DNA of 64,000 nucleotides, taken from NCBI GenBank assembly GCA_030267565.1, contig BRXU01000007.1:2294001-2358000 (forward strand). The letters run 5' to 3'. Positions 1 through 11,300 of the stretch are shown in pieces. Below the pieces are notes generated by a model. That model made no database searches, was not told where the DNA came from, and saw only the letters and a program-made list of their open reading frames with translations. How positions within the stretch are numbered: the stretch's first letter is position 1; the number at the start of each line of letters is the position of its first letter. A program made the position numbers and the translations under genes. The DNA comes from Pleodorina starrii. Lineage: Eukaryota > Chlorophyta > Chlorophyceae > Chlamydomonadales > Volvocaceae.

Positions 1-153
1 TCCCAAATAATTAGGCTCGCACAGACTTGTGAGCAGTACAGTAATGGTACGGTACTTGCACTCTGCAGCCGCAGCACTTGCACTCTGCGCACAGCAGGCA
101 ACGCACCAACGGCGACCGATATGCCACGCACATTTCCCGTACGTCTCGTGCAG

Positions 154-1691
154 CGCCTGGTTTGATGCGCTCTACATTCTAAAGGCCAAGATCCCCGGTG
201 ACCTGGAGGACGACCCCTTCGTGTTCAACATTACCCTGCTGCACATTGTGCCAGGTAGGTACGTGGGTACGTGCACACCGTTTGGTACCTTTTGGGAAAA
301 CCCCAAAACAAGTACGGCCTGCTGTGATGTACGTCTCGGGCTGTTAAGGGGGCGTGAGTCGCGCCCAACGGTTGCTTGGAAGGATTCTTATATGTCGGTT
401 GCTGTCCTCCTACCCATACACAGCCAGCCAGCCGAATGTTCACGCCCGACACCTTATCCCTCGCCGTATCCACGCTGCCCACTTGTCGCCCCGCTCTCCC
501 CCCTGACGACGAAACGTACGCGCAGACGTGCTGATCCGAACCCGCGAGCTGACGGTCGGTAAGGCGCTCACCGGGCAGTCTCTGCTCGGCTATGAAGTCC
601 AGTTTCTGAGGACAGCGTGAGTAATACATACGTAGTGGCTGGGCGAGGTACATGTCTGGCAGCCTGCTTGCCGCCGGCGCGGTGTTGCACCACATATACG
701 GCTTCCGATGCTGTCCTATCGTATCATCACAAGTTGATGATGACGCCTGTCCAAAATAAACGGTCTTTTGTTGTATGTGGTCTCCAAAGAACAACAATGC
801 GAAACGAACTACGCCTTGCTTGACGTAATCCGCTTGGTATGTATGTACCGGCCCATCCACTGATTAGTGACCCATCCTCGGTTGATCAGCTCGATCGGTC
901 CCACCCATCGGCTCGATCCACCCCATCGACCCGCCTTCGATCGCAACGGACGCCCGTATATCAATCTACTGCCTATTTCTCTCCACAAAAAAATGTCCTC
1001 CTTAATTGCCCTCGTCCCCGCGCCCCTGTCTGCCTGATCGCAGGGATGACCGTGTCCAGGTCAGCGTTGTTGGGGTCGAGGGCTCCACCGCCTTCGTGCT
1101 CATGTCGGACCGGTCCTACACCGCCAAGGCGAGTGTGTGCGTGTGTGTGCGTGCGTGCGTACGTGCGCCGAGCGACGTCACACAGATGTACCGACTGACT
1201 GCAGCTACATATATACCTATTAGTGAATGTGGCATGATTGTGGAGCTAAGAGTGCGTGTTTTGAGCGAGCTCCGAGGCTACGTACATACCGTATTTCGGA
1301 CGTGCAAGCCTTCTGATGATAGCCACGTATGGTAGCGGCCCGCTTGACATGATCAACAGGAAGCACATCACATACATCGATCGCTTACAAGTAGCATAGT
1401 CGGCTGCTTGTACGTACGTACTCCTTGTCGAAATAAAGCGGTTCCCCGGCCGTGCCCGGTATTTATACGATAAATGTTTGATACTGACGTGTTCATTTGT
1501 TAACCGTCGCTCCACCGCGCATGCAGAATAGCATCTACCATGTCATCAATCGCGTCCTGACACCTCCACGTGAAGTGATGCTCACCTGGCTCACCTCGCA
1601 CGTGGGGGCGGATGTGGCCGCTGAGATGGTTTCGCAGCTGTCGGCCACCGCCGCCGGCGCCCCCATTGCGGATGTCGGAAATGACAAATGA
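154..1691 (+). CDS. FAS1 gene A: secreted fasciclin-domain protein, 5' partial
   Basis: This is the 3' part of a gene for a fasciclin (FAS1) adhesion-type domain; earlier exons lie left of the window. I join exons 154-254, 526-616, 1044-1128 and 1527-1691 (stop TGA 1689-1691). The splice phases are the same as in four paralogues downstream. The first exon ends with the FAS1 H2-like block NITLLHIVPG, and the last contains SIYHVINRVL, the closing strand of the domain. The third intron needs a GC donor (AAG|GCGAGT at 1129): only this keeps phase 0 into exon 1527, and paralogue C has the same donor at the same place. The protein ends with about 42 residues beyond the domain, longer than in B-E. 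FAS1 proteins are usually secreted or surface adhesion proteins; that role here is inferred from family. No TGTAA poly(A) signal was found in the next 500 bases. Confidence 0.85.
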
Positions 1692-2922
1692 TATGAGGCA
1701 GGCACATATACGCGTAGTTAACAAGTGCGCGCTTAGTTCTTACGACTGGACGCACGTACGCCGAGCGGGCGTGCGCATTGCCGATTATCAACCGATCGAA
1801 GCCTTGGGCGGCGGGTCCCCGTGTTTTTTGCCACGCGTGTTTGCATCCCTTGCCTGCTGGGGATAGCTAGGTGATTGGGCGGGTCCGCCAACTCTCTTCC
1901 TGATGAACTTTATCCGAGCCCGTGACTCCAGACGTTTCCTATCCGATTCCGGCCGCCGTGTGCCAAACCCAGCTTACTTGCTTTTAATTATTGGTGTTGA
2001 GTCTGGCTGGGTTACGAATGTCGTACAAGGCGTATCGGCACGTAGCTACGCACTAGCCGTCCATGGATGGCGGTGAGCCCCTGCACGTCGCCGGGGTGGA
2101 TTACTTCGTTTATTCTGATGATACAGTCGCGCCCGTCGGGGTGCGTGAGCGATTGCCGTAGCCGATGAAATGATTGATCCTGGCCATATATCGGCAAAGG
2201 TTTGTCCCGCCGCCCTTAAATATCCGTATGCAAAGTCTTGCAACTGTTACGTGCAGTAGTAGCTAGCGTTACGCCTCGTTACGTGCGTACCTATTCATAA
2301 GCAAAGTTACTGCATAGTGATGCACTTATCTAGCTCGCCCTGCACGGACAGAGCGGCAGCTGGGGGGTGCGGGCCGGCCCTCGCTGATTGGGCTGATGAA
2401 CCACAGCGTGCAGGGAATGAAAGCAGGCGCGCCCTTGCGTCGTCGTACTATTGTTTGCATGCAGAAGATCTTCTGGCCGGTTTCGTGCACGCATAATTTG
2501 GCAAGACAGCAGCTGTATGTGTGAATCGGAATGAAGCACGTATTGACGCGAGCACAAGGATGACCTGGCGCGCGCAAACGAATCGAACGATTGTGTGCGA
2601 ACGGGCAGTGATGACAATTTTAGTCGAATAAAAATATAAATAAATATAAACCAAAATAAATAATGGCCCGAAGTGCGCACCTTCTCGACAACTACTGTGG
2701 GTTTATTTCCCAGGGTCCTTGTCATCACATTCTTGACGTACTTTATTGTATCATCTATCACCTCATAGTTTTTATCCGACTAGCGGGCGTCGCAAACGTA
2801 GCGCGGTTTATAGCCTGAAAGGCCTGCCTGCCTACCTGAAAATAAATTATAGCCTGAAAGGCCTGCCTATCTACCTGAAAATAAAGCAGCAGGAACTCAC
2901 GCGCAAGCAGATGCTTCTGACG
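1692..2922. other. Intergenic A-B region
   Basis: No coding exon or RNA gene is supported here. It is AT-richer than the genes and should hold the 3' UTR of gene A and the promoter/5' UTR of gene B. The only structure seen is the 39-bp direct duplication just before gene B, listed separately. Confidence 0.5.
2809..2886 (+). repeat. Two-copy 39-bp direct repeat upstream of gene B
   Basis: Two tandem copies of a unit beginning TATAGCCTGAAAGGCCTGCC and ending CCTGAAAATAAA start at 2809 and 2848 and differ at few positions. They end about 25 bases before the first possible ATG of gene B, so they lie in its 5' UTR or proximal promoter. No function can be inferred. Confidence 0.8.
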
Positions 2923-5900
2923 ATGATCGGCGGCAAGGTCACAAAATTATGTGTCCTCGTTGTGATTGCAGGTAACATCGACATATATACGGGTAGCCGC
3001 GACATGTAATAACCCGGCCCTGGCACATACACTCATCTGCTGGGCCCACGCGCCCGCGCCGGCAGTTTGCAGCGGAGGCTGCTGCTGCGTAGCCCGCGCG
3101 GCGCTGCTCATTTAATGTCACTAGTGAGCCTGGAATATATAAATTTTCTCGTCGGCGGTACCTGCTGTCATGTCATGTATGAGTGCTTCCTGTCCCTGCC
3201 TCGCTGTCTGCTCGCTCGCTCGGCTCGCCAACTCGCTGCTAATGAGCCACCCATCGATGTATCCAATTCATGTTGCGTGCTACTGGACTTCGCACACGCA
3301 CTGGCAGCGGTGGCGGCAGCCAGTGCGCGCCCCGCTGATACCGGTGCTGCTGTCAAGGTCGGCTGGCGGTCGCTGCTACAGTCTTCGCCGAGCAGAGACG
3401 AGGCTCCGCCAACTGCTTCCGGATCCAGCAGCGGGAACATCAGCGTAAGTATGTCGATCGATAGATTGTGCACATCATTGCAATAGCGATATGAAGCGGG
3501 CCCACTTGTGCCGCATGCATTGCAATGCACGTGTCAGGTGCGTATGTACCGGCGCCCAGCATTATTATTTACCTGCCTACCATACCTCACGTCCCATCGT
3601 CCCATCGCGGTAGGCATGCATGCCATGTATGCCACCCAATCCACGAACCTCTCGTTCGCCATTTTTGGGCGGGGCCCCAGCGCGAAGCGCCCAGGGGGGC
3701 CCCGCCCTGTAGGATTGCCCATGTCCGTGTCTGGGTTCTGGGTTCTGGGTTCTGGGTTCTGGGTTCTGGGATCTGGGATGGAAGTAATTGGACAAGTGCA
3801 GACTTTCGGCCAACGGAAAGGCTGCATAAGTAAAAGATTACATTCTTTATTGCACGGTAAATTTATTATTGGAACCCAACATCGCATGAGTACAAACCAG
3901 TTTGGCAGTCTCCATGGACCGAGGCCGAGGTCAAACCATCACCTCTCGGCCTATAATTAATTCCAGAAGAGTCATCGTTCCTTAAGGTGGAATTCTGACA
4001 TGACGGCGTGAAATGAATCTTCGTTTCGGAAACAAACTATGTTTGCATTGCAAACATTCTTCCCGCGACCACACCACAGCAGCTCTGCTAGCCGGTCCGA
4101 TCGTCTTGACGCATATTGCTATTACAAAGGTTGCAAGGAGCAAACCCTGCTGCCAGGCCTCTGCTGCACTCTCGTCGTCGGTAACTGCACGTCATCGCGA
4201 CCCTCGCAAACAGTTCCGCTGTCCTTCTATTGGCAAGTCAGCGTGATCTGCGAATAATCCACTCCATGTCTACTGTCAAGCTACTTAAGCCAAGCAATGC
4301 GCTCGCGGGAAGAGTTACACAGTGCCGAGACGGAGCGCGATTCCTGCGGCGCCGGCAGGCCTTGCTGACGACTCCGCAAGTAGGAATTTCGGGGATACAG
4401 CTCTGGCTACGTATCAGCAGGATTGTAGATTGTCGATTGTCACACTTCATGCCCTCGCCGCTCGCTGCCGAATTGATGCCGTACTTCGATCGATGCGCCC
4501 ATGCGCCCCGGACGACGCGATTCGCGCGGCGCCGGCAGCGCCGGCAGGCCTTGCTGGCGACTCTGCTAGCAAGTCTGCGTCGGATACTCCTGAAATTTCT
4601 CCGACTTAAGAAGTTAAAACACAAACACGCATTCATTCACCTGATTGACGGGGACCTCACTTGCAACGTGGGCCTCCGGCAACCTGCGCGCGACTCCGTT
4701 CTTTGCTCTCAACCCATTCTCACACCCAAAAACAACGGGCCTCTGTAACAAGTACCTAATTATTAGTAAATGCGCTGCGAATCTGACCGTAATGGGCCCC
4801 AGCGCGAAGCGCCCAGGGTTTGGCTCTAATGGCTCTAATGCGTCCAGGTCTGCAGCCCCCTCCCGTACCGACGGGCGCCACCCGCGACGCCCACTACTAC
4901 CCGGGCCAGCTGCCCCCGCCATGCGGTCGAGGTGGGGCATACATCCACGGCGCCACCAAGTACCAACGAGGCGCCGGCGTTCCAGGTGGGTTCGGGTTTG
5001 ATGGAGTGGGACATGGTAACGGAAGGCTGGTGGAAGAAACGGGCCACGGATTCGTTCAAGGGAACGGCGGCGGGGTTGAGGAGGGCGGTGCAATTGTATG
5101 GTGGATGTGGCCCGTCATTGGGCCTTTAATGTGCACATGCTGGCATATGTGGGTCGGGATAGAATATGCCGAATTGCCTGCATTCTATACCTCTTGAGCG
5201 ACGTCCTGACTTATGTTGTCCTATTACCCCTCAGGCAACCATCCCCACCCGCTGGCGCATTACCTAGATTCCGAGGCCAAGCTGGCGTCCTTTGGGCGGG
5301 TTGTTGTGGAGGCCATCATCGCTAACGACAACTACTTGCAGAATGTACAGCTGGTGCCACAGCATCAGCAGCAGTGGCAGCATCAGCAGCAGTGGCAGCA
5401 GCAGCAGCAGTGGCAGCAGCAGCAGCAGTGGCAGCAGCAGCAGCAGTGGCAGCAGCAGCGGTGGGAGCCTCTGGGTTCTCGGTCGGCCTTCGGCACAGAT
5501 GAGGAGGGGCACGAGGACCGGGGGCAACACGCCGGCGGTGAGGAGCAAGCCGAGCGTCAAGGGACGCTGGCGCCGATGTGGACAAGGAGCTGGAAGACAG
5601 TGATGATAGCAATGTGTCGCGTGCCCGCCGTAAGAGGTAGGTACTAGCTTTGCATGTGGGTTAATAATCCGATAGAGGTCTTCACCAGGGGTGGCTGGAA
5701 TGCTCTGTCGTCTAGCTTGTGGCTTGGCTTGGGATGTACATAGTGTTTGTTTGTTTGTACTATTGACCACCATTGTTCCTATGCATGCCTCCTTGCAGGC
5801 GTCGTTTGGCGGACGCCAGGCGTCGTTCGGTAGTCGGCACAGAGGAGGAGGAGGACGAGGACCGGGGACAAGGAGCCGGCGAGGAGCAAGCCCACCGTGA

Positions 5901-8290
5901 TGGGGACGGTCGCTCGGCGGGCGGGTGAGAGTGGCATACTGTTTTAAAGGTGGGAGGGGTGGGGTGCCCTTGCCTATACACACTTGTGTGGAGATACACA
6001 TGGAGAGTGGTGTCTGGGTGTTGATGTGTTGGGGCTGTTGATGTGTTGGGGCTGAGGATAGGATGTCTGATCTTGTGAGATGTGGATCCTGCTGTTTACA
6101 AGATAATGTGCCATCTTAACACCAATTTCTGTCGCTTCACGTGTCCGCAGACTCGTCTGTGTCGAGGCCGATGAGGATGAAACCGACGAGGATGAGACCT
6201 CCGAGGATGAGGAGGACGAGATGAGCGAGGATGGCGACATGTGCGAGGAGGATGAGGGCGAGCAGGACGAGAAGAGGGAGTGCGAGGAGTCCGGGGGAAG
6301 GGTTGGGGGCGATGTTCGGGGGCATCACTGGGGGGGGGTATCCTGATACCAGTGAGGAAATTGTAGATGACTAGGCACATGTTGTGGGAGGAGGGTGCCA
6401 TGATGTAGTGGAGTTCCGTGCAAGGGCTGATAGGGCCCGAGACTTGCAAGGACAGACCCTGGAAGCTTCACGCCACTCATTAGACAAATACATTTGCTTT
6501 GGTGTATCGTATGTGCGGTGCGGTGTGGTCGTGTACCTGATCCGGGGCCCTGATCCGGGGCCCTGCTTGCTGGCGATCGTTACGTGCTGGGAGGGGTTGC
6601 TGGCTGGGACTGTACAGAGGAGGTGGTCGCATTGGGACATGCGGGGTTTGCGAGGAGGGCACAGTGGCACTGTTTATGAGAAGGGCCTGACATTCATGAT
6701 TCCCTCGTGCACACCCGCCGAAAGACAGCCGACTAACCCGGCAAGTAATAAAATCAGTCGCAGCATTTTAACAATTGTGTCTATGCGTGATTGCGTTCTG
6801 CAGCTTACAGCGCAAGGCTCAATTTCCACGGGGCTCGTACTTGGTCGTGTAAGCGGTCGGTGAGAGCTTGCTAAGATGCTATTAAGAGCTTACCGTGAGC
6901 GCTTAGTGAGAGCTTCATGAGCGCTCAGGCTTTCGCTCAGTAAACGAATTGCGCCGCGTTTAGTACATCGACGACAGGTACCTCTTCCAACTCACACATA
7001 GCCTCTTCCGTCTCACACATACATATCAGGGTTAAGCCTCTTCCAAGCCTTCTGGGGAATCACTCGGATGTCTGACTCAAATCAGCAGGTATTTACATCC
7101 TTTATCTTAAGTTGTGTCTCTCTATATATGGCCCTTGTAATGAAGGAGAGTCTATCTTAGTCTGCCGAGTGGCAGACCTGTGCGGAAGCATGGATCTTTA
7201 TACCTTAGCGAGTGATTGGTGAACATAAGTCTGGGCCTAGCCAGGTATTGTTACGTGACCAACGGGTCGGACCCGCGCCTCACGTGAAGTCCGGAACCTC
7301 TCTCTTACAGCCTTGATATCTCCTATTGGTTTGAGGCTCATGCTGTCATATTGCTTTAAATTTCCCAACATGTCAACAGGCTGGAGAAGCGGTCCAGCGT
7401 GGCGGCTCAGCGGTCCAACAGCCTGCTGCTGGAGAGCCGGCTGCGGCGTATGGCGCCTACTGCCCGGCGCTGCTGACGGCGTGGAGCGCCAATGTGAATA
7501 TTCAGCCAATCGGGCGTGCCTCGGGCGCTGCCGCCTACATCACGGCGTACTACACAAAACCCCGCCGGTGATTGCCCGGGGTTTGGTTCGATTCATAGTG
7601 TAAACTGTCCATTTGATGTATTTGTTGCGTTGACAGCGGCTGGTGCTGTCATGGGATGAGGCCATCTGGGCGGGGTGGCTGGCTGGAAATAAATAGAGGT
7701 GGTGGTCGCATTTGGACGTGCCCGGTTTGCAAGTATGGCAGTGTCACGTGTTGCTTGACGTTGGTGAAGGCACATGTCCCCTGAGTTTCGTTCTGTTGGC
7801 CGGTATGTCTTCACTTCGTGTCGTGGACTTTGACCACGGAGATTTCAACATGTAAATCTGCTAAGGGTACACATTTGGGTCTCTTCCATCTTGCATCCCC
7901 AGCCATGGAACCCATACGACTTCGTCTCTTCTGGCTGACACACTTGCACTCCCAAAGTCATCAGCCCTCCAACTCCACCCGTACGGATTTAATGGGGCCC
8001 CGCCCTTTTTCCGGCTTCAAGGAAGCCGACACCCCTTGTTCCCATACACGTGTGCCTGTTGTGTCTTCCATCGCGACTCATCCGCTGTCCTGAGCGTAAT
8101 ACTTGACCCTTTCGATCGTCCGCGCGCGCACCCGCCCCAATCACTTCGTTCATTCTGACGGAAAGGTGTGGCTTCTTTCTAGATTGTTTTATTTCTCGTG
8201 TCGTGCGGTAGCGGGAGAGGCCTGGGATCGGGGCAACCCGACACCCCACCCCTCCTGCTCCCATAACCCACGCCTCGGCTCTGTCGGGCG

Positions 8291-8340
<50 letters not shown>

Positions 8341-11300
8341 TCGTGTCGTTCGGCGTATGTACACTTAGGTGCACACATAGATAGGTCAGCACTCGCCACT
8401 CGCTTTTTTTTGTTGGGTCGCTTGGGTCAACCATCCCGTACCCATCGTACGTACCTGCCCGCGCGCAGTACAACTTCTTCCTTCAGGTTCTTCAAACCCC
8501 AAACGTGTCGGCAGTCCTCCAACACCACCCCGCCTCTACGGTTCTGGCGCCAGACGACAGGTACTTTGTATTTGTATGTTAGTTGTACCAAGTAATTAAT
8601 TGGTAGCGGGTACATTGTAAGACGGGGATTCCGGACTTAGCGCGACGCGCGGGTCCGACCCGTTGGTCACGTAACAAAGTGAACCTTCAAAGTAACAGAA
8701 TCAGACATATTAATAATAAATATTAATATAGTCCAAAGACTAGTGTGGTGTGTCACTAGTTGGAGGAGTTCTCAGAGAGAACACAGAAGATACTTGATCT
8801 GTCGTATCACGATACGGCACGCGGCTTGGCGAGGGCCGTGAAGTAGAAAAGCTCGTCGGGCTAGGGCATGGTGCCATTGCTTACACACTGCAGTCCAGGT
8901 TCAATACCTGGCTAGGCCCATACTCACGTTACACGTTCACTCGCTTAAGGTATAAAGATCCGCGCTTCCGCACAGGTCTGCCACTCGGCAGACTAAGATA
9001 GAATCTCATTCATTACAGTGGTATCCTCGTATCCCCTAGGAAGTGCCTGAGAGTTAGGGCACTGAATTGGTGACCGAGAGGTCACCAGTTCGATCCCGGC
9101 CTTCGCAGAGGGCTAGGTGACCGATGGGGGCCCTGGTGTGGGAACGAACAGCAGGTGACCGCATGGCTCTTTAGCCATGTCCCTGTCCCCTGCACTGGTA
9201 GAACTCATCACGGTTGAATGTTCAACGATGATGTGTCTGGCATGTCTGGGAAGAATGCGTGCGGGTACCCAGATGTGATCCGAGTGAGACGGAGTCCAGA
9301 CACTGAGTGGGTGGGAGAAGCAACCCATCTTAGTCAAAAAGGCGGTTACCGCGGTAATGGGCTGTACCCGCCGATGAGGCATCAGTCTGTTCCCTTAACC
9401 CACGCAAGGGCTTACGGTCCAGCGTAATACTTTCTTTCTTTCTTTCTTACTTTCTGGTATCCTCGTATCCAGGTTACCTTTGCGATGTCTTCTCACTCCA
9501 AGGAGACGGGCGAGCTCGCGGCCGCGCCGCGCCGCGCCGAGATCGTCGGTTCGATCCCTGGTAGTCGCGGAAAGGCTTCCACTCCAGAAAACCTTGCAAA
9601 TGAAGGCTAGAGGCATGTGTGCTCGGCATGACCTGACTTGGGAGGTGGTTGGCCCCAATGCCGAAGACCTGGCTAAGACCCCAGGCATGCAAAGGTGGTG
9701 AAAGGCGGAGTGGACTGTGCACAGACACTGCGAGGACGCAGTGAGGACCGAGGACGTTCCCTTCAGAGGGGGGGGAATGTAACGCCGAAGTCATAGGTGC
9801 CGTACAGTCGGCTAGCATAAAGCCTAAGAAAGGCGTCGCACAGCATCTCGAGTAGCCTTTGCTCCGCCCAAGCATGACATACATGGTAAAAAAAACCTTG
9901 CATCTCATCCCGCCCTTCGTTCGCTGTCGTTTCCTCTTTTCTTGACCGATCCACCCAATTAACATGCGAGCGACCTGGCAGCCCGTATAATTGGGAAAAG
10001 CTGTCCAACGACCTCGGTATTCCCTTCTCGTCACTCGCCTCCGAGCCAATAATGTACAACATCACTCTGCTCCATATCTTTCCAGGTAATATGTATGTGC
10101 GTTGCTTGATTATAGCTTTAGAGCCTTCTTGGCACAGCTGTATGTGGACGCGAGGTGCACATGTTAGTTGTGTGCAAGTCGTAGATGTGAACCGAAATCT
10201 GGCGGGGCGGTGGATGACCCGCGGGAACAAGCAATAATAAGTAAGGCCACCCGACCACCACACCACCACACCACAGCCGCCGACTGCGTGCAGCCTCGAG
10301 CCTTCATGCGAAGCGAGGATATGTATGTGTACATCTATTACCTGTTTTCTATATTGACATACTAACTCATTCATGTATCCGTCCAAAGTATGTAAGGTAA
10401 GCCTTTACTTCCTTCGTTCCCAACGACCGCAGACAAGGTAATCCGCAGCTCGGACCTACCCATCAATGAGACAGTGACCTACAAGAACCTTCTTGGATAC
10501 GACGTGCAGTTCCGGCGAAACTCGTAAGTTGATTGGTTGGCGGCGACTTATGTGGGCCACAGCTTAACCATACGGCGGGCAACATACAGCTCAGTAATGA
10601 TCATTCTAAATTGGAAATGAGAAGCTTTGGCCAAGCTTTACAATCAAGTTACAGGAGTCCTCCGTAGGCTGAGTGACGACGGCATATACAGCTGATGACC
10701 CGTGGGTCATGTCATCTAGACCATTTTTTGTTTGTTTGTCCGCTTTGTCCCCGCCGGTCGGATACATGGGCGGTACGACGGCAAAGTGTGGTAAGCTCAA
10801 TGTAAATAAAAAGCGAGGTAATTGCCATGTCTATCTGAGTACCAGACCGCGCGCTGGCGTGCAATCAATGTGGGCCGCCGATCGATGCTCTGCAGTAAGA
10901 ACGACATCGTCATAACTGAGCCCGACGTTAACGCCGGCCAGGTGACAATCATTCAGCCCGACATACCCTTCAATCAGGTACAGTACGTACGGCCTCATCC
11001 AAAAGTTCGTTAACGCGGGGCATATTGATCGGATATATGCGCGTGCTATGCATGCATGGCTTGCATTGAATGGCCATCAGCTGAAGGACGGACGGACGGA
11101 TGGCACAGATTTGATATCCGCCCGCTCGTACAGCCAGCACCTGACAAAGGACTGTACCTGTTTATCCTCTCATCAGCTAATAACTAGCGCAGCTTGGCTC
11201 TACATGCTTCCACCCGAGGTACCCCATGGAGCCAGCGAGCGAGCGAGCTAGGCAATCCTATTCCTCGATTGTTCGCTCGCTGCCGTGCGTGTGCGTGTGT

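Larger units (their letters stand above)
3662..8038 (+). mobile_element. Helitron-like element (long copy) in intron 2 of gene B
   Basis: The left end (TTTTTGGGCGGGGCCCC, then a GCGCGAAGCGC hairpin) and the right end (GGGGCCCCGCCCTTTTT, a CGGCTTC-AAG-GAAGCCG hairpin, then ...CCTTG) match both ends of a short inverted copy at 26021-27185. This defines the limits. The ends form a short imperfect inverted repeat, no target duplication is seen, and insertion appears to be between T and T. The first 0.9 kb and the last 60 bp are shared with the short copy. The middle holds a split acidic/Gln-rich gene, a Rep fragment with a two-tyrosine motif (7380-7571) and a nested SINE-like repeat. The Rep motif and hairpin end point to a Helitron, and the asymmetric terminal repeats to the Helitron2/Helentron type. 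A second block like the left end at about 4795 leaves open that two elements are joined here. Confidence 0.6.

Noticed and set aside
2809..2886. CRISPR-like or regulatory direct repeats
   Set aside because: There are only two adjacent copies without spacers, in a eukaryotic sequence; it is a simple tandem duplication.
9035..9110. Possible functional tRNA gene
   Set aside because: The A- and B-box-like parts are present, but no closed acceptor stem or clear anticodon loop forms, and the piece is the head of a SINE with target duplications.
9755..9800. Polypurine tract followed by TGTAACG, like an internal/3'-LTR junction
   Set aside because: No matching second LTR, primer-binding site or target duplication was found in the window, and exon 4 of gene B begins only 180 bases later.
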